This document shows, piece by piece, positions 14,953 through 23,089 of a stretch of DNA of 50,779 bases (positions are counted from its first letter, which is position 1; each line of letters begins with the position of its first letter). The translations under genes and the position numbers were made by a program. The DNA is from an uncultured Collinsella sp. (GTDB lineage Bacteria > Actinomycetota > Coriobacteriia > Coriobacteriales > Coriobacteriaceae): assembly GCA_902492935.1 (NCBI GenBank), contig CABUNJ010000019.1:1-50779 (forward strand), in the 5' to 3' direction. The notes under the pieces are model-generated. The model had not been told where the DNA came from. It made no database searches and saw nothing but the letters and a program-made list of their open reading frames with translations.

Positions 14953-15649
14953 CGAAAACAAGGGCATTCACCCCACGGGGGTATCGTCGCGCGTGTGGAT
15001 TGCGCTGGTCGCTCTGTGCGTCGCCAATGTCGTAGCGCACCTCATGGTGATGCCGAGCTTGCCTGCGCAGATTCCCACGCACTGGGGCGCGAACGGCGCC
15101 GTCGACGGTTGGGGTCCTAGCTGGATGGCCTCCGCGCTCGGCGTGCTGCCTCTGGCGCTTCTCGCAATGTTCTGCGTGGTGCCGCGCATCGACCCCAAAG
15201 GTGAGGCATATCGAACCTCGGGCAAGTTCTACCAGGGCTTCGTAATCGCCTTCACCTTGTTCATGTGCGCCATAAGCTGGCTGGGAGAGCTTACGGTCTG
15301 GGGCGTGGTGCCGGCGGTCGGTTCGGTTAACGTGCTGATTTCCGGTGTTGTCGGTTTGCTGTTCATCGGCGTAGGCAACTACTTGCCGCGTGTGAAGCAG
15401 AACTATACGCTCGGTATCAAGACGCCTTGGGCGCTTGCCGATCCCGAGAACTGGCGCCGTACGCAGCGTTTTGGCGGCGCCTGCTTTATGGTGCTGGGTA
15501 TTGGCCTGATTGTGATGGGCGTGGCAGGCAGCGTGCTTTCGAGTGAAGTCGTCGCCGCGGTGATTGCGGTTCTGGCGTTTGGTTCGGTCGGAGCCGTCTA
15601 CGTCTACTCGTATCTGCTGTGGCGCAAATCGCAGCGAGCCGCTCGCTAA
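14945..15649 (+). CDS. sdpI: SdpI-family immunity protein (DUF1648 plus SdpI domains)
   Basis: 234 aa membrane protein. The N-terminal region MPSLPAQIPTHWGANGAVDGWG is the DUF1648 signature, followed by a helix pair, and KQNYTLGIKTPWALADPENWRRTQRFGG is the SdpI hallmark. About six membrane helices are visible. In Bacillus this protein protects against the SDP cannibalism toxin and transmits the signal to SdpR. No sdpA, sdpB or sdpC homologue is in the window, so this is an orphan immunity operon, perhaps a defence against neighbours' peptides. The start overlaps sdpR (ATGAATAA). Confidence 0.88.
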   Translation: MNNENKGIHPTGVSSRVWIALVALCVANVVAHLMVMPSLPAQIPTHWGANGAVDGWGPSWMASALGVLPLALLAMFCVVPRIDPKGEAYRTSGKFYQGFVIAFTLFMCAISWLGELTVWGVVPAVGSVNVLISGVVGLLFIGVGNYLPRVKQNYTLGIKTPWALADPENWRRTQRFGGACFMVLGIGLIVMGVAGSVLSSEVVAAVIAVLAFGSVGAVYVYSYLLWRKSQRAAR

Positions 15650-15716
15650 GGTTGCGGAAAACTAGCGTACGCAGTTCATGGTATGTTCTGGGGGACTTTT
15701 CCCAGGTAGTATTAGG

Positions 15717-15743
15717 GGGGTGTGGGCAACCATGCCCCTTTTC
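15717..15743 (+). terminator. Intrinsic terminator of sdpRI
   Basis: GGGGTGTGG (15717-15725), a GCAA loop, CCATGCCCC (15730-15738), then TTTTCG. The stem includes G-T pairs and lies 67 bp after the sdpI stop. Confidence 0.7.
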
Positions 15744-15833
15744 GTTAAGTTTCAGAGCTGATTTCCTCATTTCGTTTCCACTAAAGCGAAACAAGAATAG
15801 GAAAACGGCAGGTAGAAAGGATAAAACAGGCAA

Positions 15834-17513
15834 ATGGCAGAGTTCATCTACCAGATGTATCAGGCTCGTAAGGCCCATGGCGACAAGGTAATCCTTGACG
15901 ACGTGACCCTGAGCTTCTACCCCGGTGCCAAGATCGGCGTCGTGGGTCCCAACGGCATGGGCAAGTCGACCCTGCTCAAGATCATGGCCGGCATTGAGGA
16001 GGTCTCCAACGGCGATGCCAGGCTCACCCCCGGCTACACCGTGGGTATTCTACAGCAGGAGCCGCCGCTCGACGACGACAAGACCGTCATCGAGAACGTG
16101 CGCATGGCGTTTGGCGACATGATCGCCAAGGTCGATCGCTTCAATAAGATCGGCGAGGAGATGTGCGACCCGGACTGTGACATGGACGCTCTCATGGCTG
16201 AGATGGGAAAACTCCAGGACGAGATCGACGCCGCCGACGGCTGGGATATCGATTCCAAGCTCGGCCAGGCCATGGACGCCCTGCAGCTGCCCGATTCCGA
16301 CATGCCGGTCAACGTACTTTCCGGCGGCGAGCGCCGCCGCGTGGCCCTGTGCAAGCTGCTGCTCGAGGCTCCCGACCTGCTGCTGCTCGACGAGCCCACG
16401 AACCACCTGGACGCCGAATCGATCCTGTGGCTCGAGCACTTCCTGCACAACTACCAGGGCGCGGTGCTTGCCGTCACGCACGATCGCTACTTCCTGGATA
16501 ACGTTGCCGAGTGGATCTGCGAGGTCGACCGCGGCCACCTTTATCCCTACAAGGGCAACTACTCCACGTATCTGGAGACCAAGGCCGCCCGTATCGAGGC
16601 CCAGGGCAACCGCGACGCCAAGCTCGCCAAGCGCATGGAGGCCGAGCTCGAGTGGGTACGCAGCTCGCCCAAGGCTCGCCAGGCAAAGAACAAGGCCCGT
16701 CTGGCTCGCTACGAGGAGATGGAGGCCGAGGCCCGCGCAAGCCAGAAGCTCGACTGGACCGACATCCGCATCCCTGTGGGCCCGCGTCTGGGCAACAAGG
16801 TGCTCGAGGCCCATCACCTGCACAAAGAGTTCGATGGCCGCGTGCTCATCGACGACCTATCGTTCACCCTGCCGCGCAACGGCATCGTGGGCGTCATCGG
16901 CCCCAACGGCGTCGGTAAGACCACGCTGTTCAAGACGATTGTGGGTCTGGAGCCGCTGACTTCGGGCGAGCTCGAGGTGGGCGAGACCGTCAAGATTTCT
17001 TACGTCGACCAGAACCGTTCCGGCATCGACCCCGACAAGAACCTATGGGAGGTCGTCTCGGACGGCCTGGACCACATGATGGTCGGCGAGACCGAGGTTC
17101 CGAGCCGCGCTTATGTGGCGAGCTTTGGCTTTAAGGGCCAGGACCAGCAGAAGCGCGCTGGCGTGCTCTCCGGCGGCGAGCGCAACCGTCTGAACTTGGC
17201 ACTTACGCTCAAGCAGGGCGGCAACCTGCTGCTCCTCGACGAGCCCACGAACGACCTCGACGTCGAGACGCTTTCCTCGCTCGAAGCGGCGCTGCTCGAG
17301 TTCCCGGGCTGCTCGGTGGTCATTAGCCACGATCGTATGTTCCTGGACCGCGTTGCCACGCACATTCTGGCGTGGGAGGGCACCGACGAGAATCCGGGCA
17401 ACTGGTATTGGTTCGAGGGCAATTTCGAGGCCTATCAGGCCAACCGCATCGAGCGCCTGGGCGAGGACGCAGCCCAGCCGCATCGTATTCACCGCAAGCT
17501 GACGCGTGACTAA
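15834..17513 (+). CDS. ettA: ABC-F protein, energy-dependent translational throttle EttA
   Basis: 559 aa, two ABC ATPase domains and no membrane segment. The first Walker A is GPNGMGKST near residue 38, with signature LSGGERRRVALCKLL and LLLLDEPTNHLDAESILWLE. The second is GPNGVGKTT near residue 358, with LSGGERNRLNLALTL and LLLLDEPTNDLDVETL. Between them lies the charged P-site tRNA-interaction motif region (RMEAELEWVRSSPKARQAKNKARLARYEEME). Length, the arm insert and the C-terminus match EttA. In E. coli it binds the ribosomal E site and gates the first elongation steps according to ADP/ATP ratio. It is probably monocistronic, and a REP-like hairpin begins 3 bp after its stop. Confidence 0.93.
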   Translation: MAEFIYQMYQARKAHGDKVILDDVTLSFYPGAKIGVVGPNGMGKSTLLKIMAGIEEVSNGDARLTPGYTVGILQQEPPLDDDKTVIENVRMAFGDMIAKVDRFNKIGEEMCDPDCDMDALMAEMGKLQDEIDAADGWDIDSKLGQAMDALQLPDSDMPVNVLSGGERRRVALCKLLLEAPDLLLLDEPTNHLDAESILWLEHFLHNYQGAVLAVTHDRYFLDNVAEWICEVDRGHLYPYKGNYSTYLETKAARIEAQGNRDAKLAKRMEAELEWVRSSPKARQAKNKARLARYEEMEAEARASQKLDWTDIRIPVGPRLGNKVLEAHHLHKEFDGRVLIDDLSFTLPRNGIVGVIGPNGVGKTTLFKTIVGLEPLTSGELEVGETVKISYVDQNRSGIDPDKNLWEVVSDGLDHMMVGETEVPSRAYVASFGFKGQDQQKRAGVLSGGERNRLNLALTLKQGGNLLLLDEPTNDLDVETLSSLEAALLEFPGCSVVISHDRMFLDRVATHILAWEGTDENPGNWYWFEGNFEAYQANRIERLGEDAAQPHRIHRKLTRD

Positions 17514-17516
17514 TTT

Positions 17517-17544
17517 GTTACGCGGTTTTACCAAACCGCGTAAC
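17517..17544. repeat. 12-bp-stem hairpin repeat, copy 1 (after ettA)
   Basis: GTTACGCGGTTT, loop TACC, AAACCGCGTAAC. The identical 12-bp stem recurs at 28777-28804, also 2-3 bp from a stop codon, with a different loop. It may act as an mRNA 3'-end structure. Confidence 0.7.
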
Positions 17545-17557
17545 TGCTCGACGCTGC

Positions 17558-17658
17558 GCGGGCCGCAAGCACCCCATCTTGCCGTTCAAACCGTCGCTCG
17601 CGTACCGAAGTACGCGTCGCTCCTCTTTCAACGGCAACCTGGGGCACTTGCGGCCCGC
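17558..17658. repeat. Large imperfect foldback element
   Basis: The 33-bp arms at 17558-17590 and 17626-17658 differ at about five positions. Each starts GCGGGCCGCAAG and contains TTGCCGTT. The centre holds GCGTAC-CGAA-GTACGC. No coding frame is supported. It could be a palindromic mobile repeat or a structured RNA. Confidence 0.6.
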
Positions 17659-17687
17659 TCGCTGTTGGTCACGCAACATCAACAAAT

Positions 17688-17726
17688 TAAAACGGCTCAA
17701 ATCCTGATTTGGATTTGAGCCGTTTG
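17688..17726 (-). terminator. Two-way intrinsic terminator
   Basis: AACGGCTCAAATCC (17691-17704) and GGATTTGAGCCGTT (17711-17724) form a perfect 14-bp stem. On the minus strand a T-rich tail (TTAATTTGTTG) follows, so it ends the gene at 17730-19031; TGT follows on the plus strand. Confidence 0.8.
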
Positions 17727-17729
17727 TCG

Positions 17730-19031
17730 TTACTGCTCGGGTTCTTCGACTTTGTCGATAGCCCAGGTGGCTCCGAGGCCGCCGGTGGTGTTGCGGCGGA
17801 TGCGCACGGTGACTTCGTGGCGCTCGCCGGCCTGCGTGTAGTGCAGGGGGAAGCTTGCGCGGTTTCGCGCGGCCTCGATGGTACCGCGCTCGCGGGCGAT
17901 CCAGTAGTACTCGCCGATGATGCCGAGCGTGTCGGCGCCGTAGGGGAGATAGGTCGACAGCTGGTGTAGCAACGGGCCGGGGCAGAAGACCTCGGTTGCG
18001 AAATCGATGGGGAAGTCCTCGGGGATGGTCGGTGCTGCGGGTGCGGGGGCCGGTGCCATCGCCGGTGCGGAGGCCTGCTCATTGACGGGCGTCACCTCGA
18101 TGACGGGCGCGGGTTCGGTGCCGAGTACTGATTCGGTGTCCGCTTTCGGCATCGCCGCGGAATCTGCGGGCTCGACGATGGCGGGTGCGTCTGCGGTCGC
18201 GGTGTCGAGCTCGACTTGCGGAGCGCTCTGATTCTCGACGCTCGACTTTACCTCGATGGGCGTGGATGCCATGGTGGTGATGCCGGCGTTGGCGTTCTCG
18301 GGGTCATAGACGACCGTGAGCGAGATGGTGGGCTGCGGCGTCTCGGGCTCCGGCGCCGACTCGGTAGCGTCTTGATCTGCGGGCTCGTCGGACTGATCGT
18401 CCTCGGCCTCGTTGCCAAAGACATCGCTGTTTTGGAACGCAGGCGTCTCGGGTTGGTCAGCAGCTTCTTTGGTTGTCGACTTGGGCGCTTCATTGAGCTC
18501 CACAGTGGCTTCCTGCTCGGATATGACTTTGGGATCGGTCGTGGCGGCGATTTCGGTTTCGGCTTCTGCCGTTACCTCAATAGCGACTTCGATCTCTGTC
18601 TCGAGCTCGGGTTCCGGCGCGGCTTCAACCATGGTTTCTGGCTCGGTGCGCTTAACGTGCTTGGGGCGCACGGCCTTGAGGCCCTTCTCACCGCGTTTCT
18701 TCTTTTTGTAGGACTGCTTGGCGCCCTTGGCAGCCTTGGGCTTGTCCTCGCCCTTGGCAAGGGCGGCATCCCAAGCCTCGTTGGCGATGACGGTGGCATA
18801 CAGGCGACCGCCCTTAAAGACGGTCAGCTTAATGCAGTCGTCGAGCTCCTCGAGCAGCTCGCGCGTGGACTCGAAGCCCAGGTCATAAGCGGCCATATCA
18901 CCAGCGGCGAGTGCCTCCTCGACCTGCGTCATAAACGTTTGCTTGCCGCATCCGATTGCGTCGCGCAGCAGGCGATACAGATAGATGTGGTTGCCCAGCG
19001 AAAGCGTGGGCCTAACTATTGTCTTGCTCAT
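17730..19031 (-). CDS. Uncharacterised protein with long acidic linker
   Basis: 433 aa, family not recognised. Residues 1-100 form a compact N-terminal part (LSLGNHIYLYRLLRDAIGCGKQTF, then FKGGRLYATVIANEAWDAAL). A Lys-rich patch (KQSYKKKKRGEKG) follows, then about 230 residues rich in Glu, Ala, Pro and Thr that are surely disordered. The C-terminal 100 residues are again compact (FCPGPLLHQLSTYLPYGADTLGIIGEYYWIARERG through ATWAIDKVEE). The basic patch could bind nucleic acid, with the two folded ends as interaction modules. No signal peptide is seen. The ATG at 19031 follows AGAGGAG; the start at 19070 lacks a site. Confidence 0.6.
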   Translation of the reverse strand: MSKTIVRPTLSLGNHIYLYRLLRDAIGCGKQTFMTQVEEALAAGDMAAYDLGFESTRELLEELDDCIKLTVFKGGRLYATVIANEAWDAALAKGEDKPKAAKGAKQSYKKKKRGEKGLKAVRPKHVKRTEPETMVEAAPEPELETEIEVAIEVTAEAETEIAATTDPKVISEQEATVELNEAPKSTTKEAADQPETPAFQNSDVFGNEAEDDQSDEPADQDATESAPEPETPQPTISLTVVYDPENANAGITTMASTPIEVKSSVENQSAPQVELDTATADAPAIVEPADSAAMPKADTESVLGTEPAPVIEVTPVNEQASAPAMAPAPAPAAPTIPEDFPIDFATEVFCPGPLLHQLSTYLPYGADTLGIIGEYYWIARERGTIEAARNRASFPLHYTQAGERHEVTVRIRRNTTGGLGATWAIDKVEEPEQ

Positions 19032-19103
19032 GGCAAATCTCCTCTTTACACATGTAAAGCATCTTACCATCGCATGGCGTTCGCCATGGCGGCGCCCAAG
19101 GCA

Positions 19104-19145
19104 AACGGGCGCGAACCGCTTTCGATTCGCGCCCGTTGTACAGGT
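19104..19145 (-). terminator. Intrinsic terminator downstream of the Ser/Thr-rich membrane protein gene
   Basis: AACGGGCGCGAA (19104-19115) and TTCGCGCCCGTT (19126-19137) form a perfect 12-bp stem with a 10-nt loop. On the minus strand it is followed by a short T-rich stretch. It lies 35 bp beyond the stop of the gene at 19172-20134. Confidence 0.65.
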
Positions 19146-19171
19146 CGGTTATCTAAGAGAGGCAAATGTGC

Positions 19172-20134
19172 TTAGTTGCCCGATGCCGTGCCTTGGCTCG
19201 AGTTGTCAGATGCCGTGCCGGACGCAGTTCCGCTCGAGCTGTTCGAGCCGTTGGTGTTGCTGCTGTCTGCTGTGCCCGTTCCCGACGTGGTGTCACTCGT
19301 CTGGCCGCCCGTGCTCGGCTGCGAACCGTCAGTCGTTTGACTTGAGTCGGTCGTGCCGGACGGCGTGCTACTGTTGGCCGTAGAGGAATCGGTGCCCTGC
19401 GATTGGTTTTGGGTGTTCGAGGACGAATCGGCAGAGGTGGAACTGTCTTGCGTGCCGTCCGCCTGTGTCTGCTGATCTTGCGACTGGGTGTTGCCATTTG
19501 CATCGCTCTCGGTCGTGCGCGACGAAAGGATTGGCTCGGGGCGCTCGCCCAGACCCTCACCGGCAGTGGTGATAAGGATGGCGCCAGCGCAGGCGATGAC
19601 CGCGACGATGGCGATGGCGATCGAGAAGACGATGACCTTCTTTTGCGTCTGGCTGCGCTCTGCCGCCGCCTTGGCGCGCAGGCTGTTGGGGGCGACGCGC
19701 GCCGTGGTCGCGCGTCCCGCAACCTGGCGCATCTCCTGCGTGGTCGCGGCGCCACCTAGGTGCTCCTCGACATCGGACTCAACGGGCTCGTAGGCGCCGG
19801 CAGGGTAGTCGACAGCGGCATGCGTGCCCTTGATTGCTTCGGCGCTGGCAGAGATAAAGTGGCGGTAGACCTGCGAGGACACAACGGTGATGACCGAGCT
19901 CACGGCGGCACCAATTACTGAACCAGCGATACCAATCTTGGAGGCAAGCGCGACGCTCGTGGCAGCAGCTGCGGCGCCGGCGATGATCTGGGGAATAGAA
20001 ATGTCATCGAACAGGCCCTTTTTGGGCGCGATGGCCATGGTCTGTCCGATGGAATGGTTCTCGTGCACGCCGTTGTTGAGCGATGCCGGCGTCATGACGC
20101 GCGTGCGCGGCGCGTCGGTGTACTTGGTTGTCAT
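19172..20134 (-). CDS. Membrane protein with Ser/Thr/Gln-rich extracellular tail
   Basis: 320 aa, family not recognised. The N-terminal half has a Gly/Ala-rich hydrophobic region (IIAGAAAAATSVALASKIG, then GSVIGAAVSSVITVVSSQVY) that may form one or two membrane segments. After a charged middle part a second hydrophobic helix follows (VIVFSIAIAIVAVIACAGAILI). The last 110 residues are almost only Ser, Thr, Gly, Asn, Asp and Gln, typical of an extended, possibly glycosylated surface stalk. GGGAGGA precedes the ATG at 20134; the longer frame to 20230 is not supported. The tail repeats could vary in length between strains. Confidence 0.6.
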   Translation of the reverse strand: MTTKYTDAPRTRVMTPASLNNGVHENHSIGQTMAIAPKKGLFDDISIPQIIAGAAAAATSVALASKIGIAGSVIGAAVSSVITVVSSQVYRHFISASAEAIKGTHAAVDYPAGAYEPVESDVEEHLGGAATTQEMRQVAGRATTARVAPNSLRAKAAAERSQTQKKVIVFSIAIAIVAVIACAGAILITTAGEGLGERPEPILSSRTTESDANGNTQSQDQQTQADGTQDSSTSADSSSNTQNQSQGTDSSTANSSTPSGTTDSSQTTDGSQPSTGGQTSDTTSGTGTADSSNTNGSNSSSGTASGTASDNSSQGTASGN

Positions 20135-20308
20135 ACGGGGTCCTCCCGGTGTAAATCTGCTTCGTTTCGTGTAGCCATCAGGGTACCCACCAGATGTGAA
20201 TCGTACGTGACATTTAACAGATACCATCAACTCATCAAGGGGGCTTGCTGTCTTTGGTGCAATAGCTTGATGCTAAACTGGATTTACGATTGCGAGGTGG
20301 TTTACGTG

Positions 20309-20578
20309 ATGTACCCGTATATGACATTCGAAGACGGTACCGAGGTCATTCATTCTGACCTGATTACAGATGGCGATATCGAAAAGGTTATCGTGCATTT
20401 TGAACGACCGACGGCAGAGGGCTTCGACTCCGCTCGTTGTGAGTTACCTTCTTACAATTGGACTATGTGGGAGGGGCGTTTCACCGACGAGGAGAAGCGA
20501 GGATTTGAGACTTTTCTGAGCAATAATGCTCACCTGCTGTATCGCTACGCCGCAAATGGAGGAGCTAAAGTTGCCTAG
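20309..20578 (+). CDS. Small uncharacterised protein paired with a DUF4160 protein
   Basis: 89 aa, beginning MYPYMTFEDGTEVIHSDL and ending LLYRYAANGGAKVA. It carries acidic patches and a mid-region ELPSYNWTMWEGRFTDEEKRGFETFL. I do not recognise the family with certainty; small proteins next to DUF4160 genes are often DUF2442-type, but the resemblance is not clear. The ATG at 20309 has GAGGTGG upstream; a GTG at 20306 is an alternative. The stop overlaps the TTG start of the DUF4160 gene by 8 bp, so the two are coupled and may form a toxin-antitoxin-like or regulatory pair. Confidence 0.55.
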   Translation: MYPYMTFEDGTEVIHSDLITDGDIEKVIVHFERPTAEGFDSARCELPSYNWTMWEGRFTDEEKRGFETFLSNNAHLLYRYAANGGAKVA

Positions 20579-20906
20579 CCTATTTCTTATTGGCGGCTAT
20601 CGGGTCTTCTTTTGGTCCAACGAAGCGGGCGAGCCAATCCATGTTCATGTTTGCAAGGGAGCGCCTTCAGATAATTCGGCCAAAATCTGGCTGACTCGCA
20701 GGGGAGGTTGCATTGTCGCTAATAACAAAGCGAAGATCCCCCGGAGCACGCTTGACGACCTCTGTGAAATTATCGCCGCTCAGCATGAATTGATCTGTTC
20801 TAAATGGAAAGCTTTTTCCTTGTGGACGAGATCTCGTTCTACTGCTAAACGCCACCCTGACTTTCCTTTTTCAATTTTAAGCATGAGCCCGTTCCATCAG
20901 CACTGA
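20571..20906 (+). CDS. DUF4160-family protein, C-terminus probably altered by a frameshift
   Basis: The DUF4160 pattern is clear: a small beta-rich start (SLFLIGGYRVFFWSNEAGEPIHVHVCKG) with the HVHV motif, then IWLTRRGG and a final helix ending ELICSKWKAF. The best start is TTG at 20571, with AGGAG 8 nt upstream; the ATG at 20556 lacks a site. After KWKAF the frame reads through unrelated residues to 20906. Adding one T to the five-T run at about 20813-20819 would give FFLVDEISFYC and a stop at 20846-20848, which is the expected end for this family. The present sequence therefore looks like a one-base contraction, by mutation, slippage or sequencing error. Function is unknown. Confidence 0.6.
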   Translation: MPSLFLIGGYRVFFWSNEAGEPIHVHVCKGAPSDNSAKIWLTRRGGCIVANNKAKIPRSTLDDLCEIIAAQHELICSKWKAFSLWTRSRSTAKRHPDFPFSILSMSPFHQH

Positions 20907-20982
20907 TTGAACTTGACAGTACAATGGAAGCGGACTTTATCGCTGCCGCTTGCTGCGGCTAAACGGATATGTTGGAGCTCGC

Positions 20983-22971
20983 ATGAACGATTTTCTAAAC
21001 GGTCAAGTTGAGAACGATGGCTTTTTGCGTGTGGCGGCGGCGTCGCCGCGGATTCGCGTGGCCGATGTCGAGGGCAATGCCGAGGTGGCGCTGGCGGCTG
21101 TTCGCGAGGCTACCGAGCGCGGCGTTCGCGCGCTGGTGTTGCCCGAGCTTAATCTGACCGGCTATACCGCGGCCGACCTGTTCCATAACCGCACGCTGCT
21201 GCATGTCTGCGAAGCGGCTCTGGTGCACATCCTCGATGAAACCCGTGAGCTGCCGATCGTCTTTACCGTTGGCTTGCCCGTTGCGGTGGCTGAAAACATC
21301 TACAACTGCGCGGCCGTGTGCTGTGCGGGCGAGCTTTTGGGCCTCACGGCCAAGAAGTATCTGCCCAACTACGGCGAGTTCTATGAGCGTCGCTGGTTTG
21401 CTCCGGCGCCTGCGGATCCCGTGTGGGTCGAGTTTGCCGGTCAGGGTCCGGTTCCGCTGGGTTCGGGGCTTATCTACCGTTGCTGTGATGAGGGTGCCGA
21501 GGATATGGTGCTGGGCGTTGAGGTCTGTGAGGACCTGTGGGTGCCGGCGCCGCCTTCGACCGAGATGGCGCTTGCCGGTGCGACGGTGATTCTCAACCCG
21601 TCGGCTTCGGACGAAATCATCGGTAAGGCAGACTATCGCCGCAGCCTCATCTCTAACCAGAGCGCACGTCTGTACTGCGCCTATGCCTATGCGGACGCGA
21701 GCGAGGGCGAGTCCACGACCGACATGGTCTTTGCAGGCGAGAACCTCGTCTACGAAAACGGTTCGAAGCTCGCCGCGACCAAACTGCTTACCTGCGATAT
21801 GGCCGTCGCCGATGTCGATCTTGACCGTCTGGTTGCCGAGCGCCGTCGCTCGACGACGTGGACGCGCGCGGACGATGCGCCGGAGGCCACGACCGTTGAG
21901 TTTTCGTTTGAGGTCGTGCTGGCTGAAGAACCCGTCCTGCGCGATGCCTGCGATATCGACCGCGTTTTCCCGCGCGCGCCCTTTGTGCCGGCCGACCACG
22001 GCGACTTGGCCGAGCGCTGCGAGACGATCCTCGATCTGCAGACTGCGGGCCTCAAGACCCGCCTTGCCCACACGGGTACCAAGGCTGCGGTTATCGGCCT
22101 TTCGGGCGGCTTGGACTCCACACTAGCGCTGCTTGTGACCGTGCGTGCCTTCGATGCACTGGGGCTGCCGCGCACTGGTATCACAGCCGTGTCCATGCCC
22201 GGCTTCGGCACGACGCATCGCACCAAGTCGAATGCCGAGTCGCTCGCTCGCGACCTGGGTGTGAGCTTCCGCGAGGTTTCGATCCACGCGGCTGTGGAGC
22301 AGCACTTCAAGGACATTGAGCATGATCCGGCCGTGCAGGACGTGACCTACGAGAACAGCCAGGCGCGCGAGCGTACGCAGATTCTGATGGATCTGGCCAA
22401 CCAGGCTGGCGGTTTTGTCATTGGCACGGGCGACCTGTCGGAGCTGGCGCTCGGCTGGGCTACCTATAACGGCGACCACATGAGCATGTACGCCGTCAAC
22501 GCGAGCGTGCCCAAGACGCTCGTGCGTCACTTGGTGCGCTATGCCGCCAATGTCTTTGGCGGGCGTATCGCCGAGGTTTTGCTCGATATTCTCGATACGC
22601 CGGTGTCCCCCGAGCTCCTGCCGCCCACGGGTGACGGCGAGATTGCGCAGAAGACTGAGGATTTGGTGGGCCCGTACGAGTTGCACGACTACTTCCTCTA
22701 CTACCTGCTGCGTTTTGGCTTTGAGCCGGGCAAGATCTACCGCATGGCGCTCAAGAGCTTCGAGGGCGTCTACGACGTCAAGACCGTCCACACGTGGTTG
22801 CGTACGTTCTATCGTCGCTTCTTTGCCCAGCAGTTTAAGCGCAGCTGCCTGCCCGATGGTCCCAAGGTGGGTTCGGTGACGCTCAGCCCGCGCGGCGATT
22901 GGCGTATGCCGAGTGACGCCAGCTCGCGTCTGTGGCTTGCGCAGATCGACGCGCTCAATCCAATTGACTAA
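20983..22971 (+). CDS. nadE: Glutamine-dependent NAD+ synthetase
   Basis: 662 aa, final step of NAD biosynthesis: amidation of nicotinic acid adenine dinucleotide. The N-terminal nitrilase-fold glutaminase shows its catalytic triad in LPELNLTGY (Glu near 53), TAKKYLPNYGEFYERRWF (Lys near 123) and GVEVCEDLW (Cys near 182). The C-terminal synthetase has the ATP pyrophosphatase P-loop LSGGLDSTLAL near residue 373 and GTGDLSELALGWATYNGDHMSMYAVNASVPKTLV. The length is that of the two-domain enzyme. The ATG at 20983 has GGAG upstream. The next gene starts 118 bp later after a terminator-like hairpin. Confidence 0.95.
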   Translation: MNDFLNGQVENDGFLRVAAASPRIRVADVEGNAEVALAAVREATERGVRALVLPELNLTGYTAADLFHNRTLLHVCEAALVHILDETRELPIVFTVGLPVAVAENIYNCAAVCCAGELLGLTAKKYLPNYGEFYERRWFAPAPADPVWVEFAGQGPVPLGSGLIYRCCDEGAEDMVLGVEVCEDLWVPAPPSTEMALAGATVILNPSASDEIIGKADYRRSLISNQSARLYCAYAYADASEGESTTDMVFAGENLVYENGSKLAATKLLTCDMAVADVDLDRLVAERRRSTTWTRADDAPEATTVEFSFEVVLAEEPVLRDACDIDRVFPRAPFVPADHGDLAERCETILDLQTAGLKTRLAHTGTKAAVIGLSGGLDSTLALLVTVRAFDALGLPRTGITAVSMPGFGTTHRTKSNAESLARDLGVSFREVSIHAAVEQHFKDIEHDPAVQDVTYENSQARERTQILMDLANQAGGFVIGTGDLSELALGWATYNGDHMSMYAVNASVPKTLVRHLVRYAANVFGGRIAEVLLDILDTPVSPELLPPTGDGEIAQKTEDLVGPYELHDYFLYYLLRFGFEPGKIYRMALKSFEGVYDVKTVHTWLRTFYRRFFAQQFKRSCLPDGPKVGSVTLSPRGDWRMPSDASSRLWLAQIDALNPID

Positions 22972-23039
22972 GGTTGGCTAAATTGAACCAATACGGGGGT
23001 TGCAAGCGTTACACTTTTGAAATCTGATGGCCCGTATCG

Positions 23040-23071
23040 CGCGGCGCTCTTGTCGGAGCGCCGCGTTTTTT
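23040..23071 (+). terminator. Intrinsic terminator or attenuator just before the aminotransferase gene
   Basis: GCGGCGCTC (23041-23049), loop TTGTCG, GAGCGCCGC (23056-23064), then G and six T. It ends 18 bp before the aminotransferase ATG. It may simply end nadE transcripts, but any promoter of the next gene must lie upstream of it, which makes it a possible attenuator. Confidence 0.75.
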
Positions 23072-23089
23072 ATATCGAAAGGTGGCACC

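Noticed and set aside
20950..20982. Upstream start of nadE at 20950
   Set aside because: No ribosome site; the ATG at 20983 has GGAG at good spacing and fits the family start.
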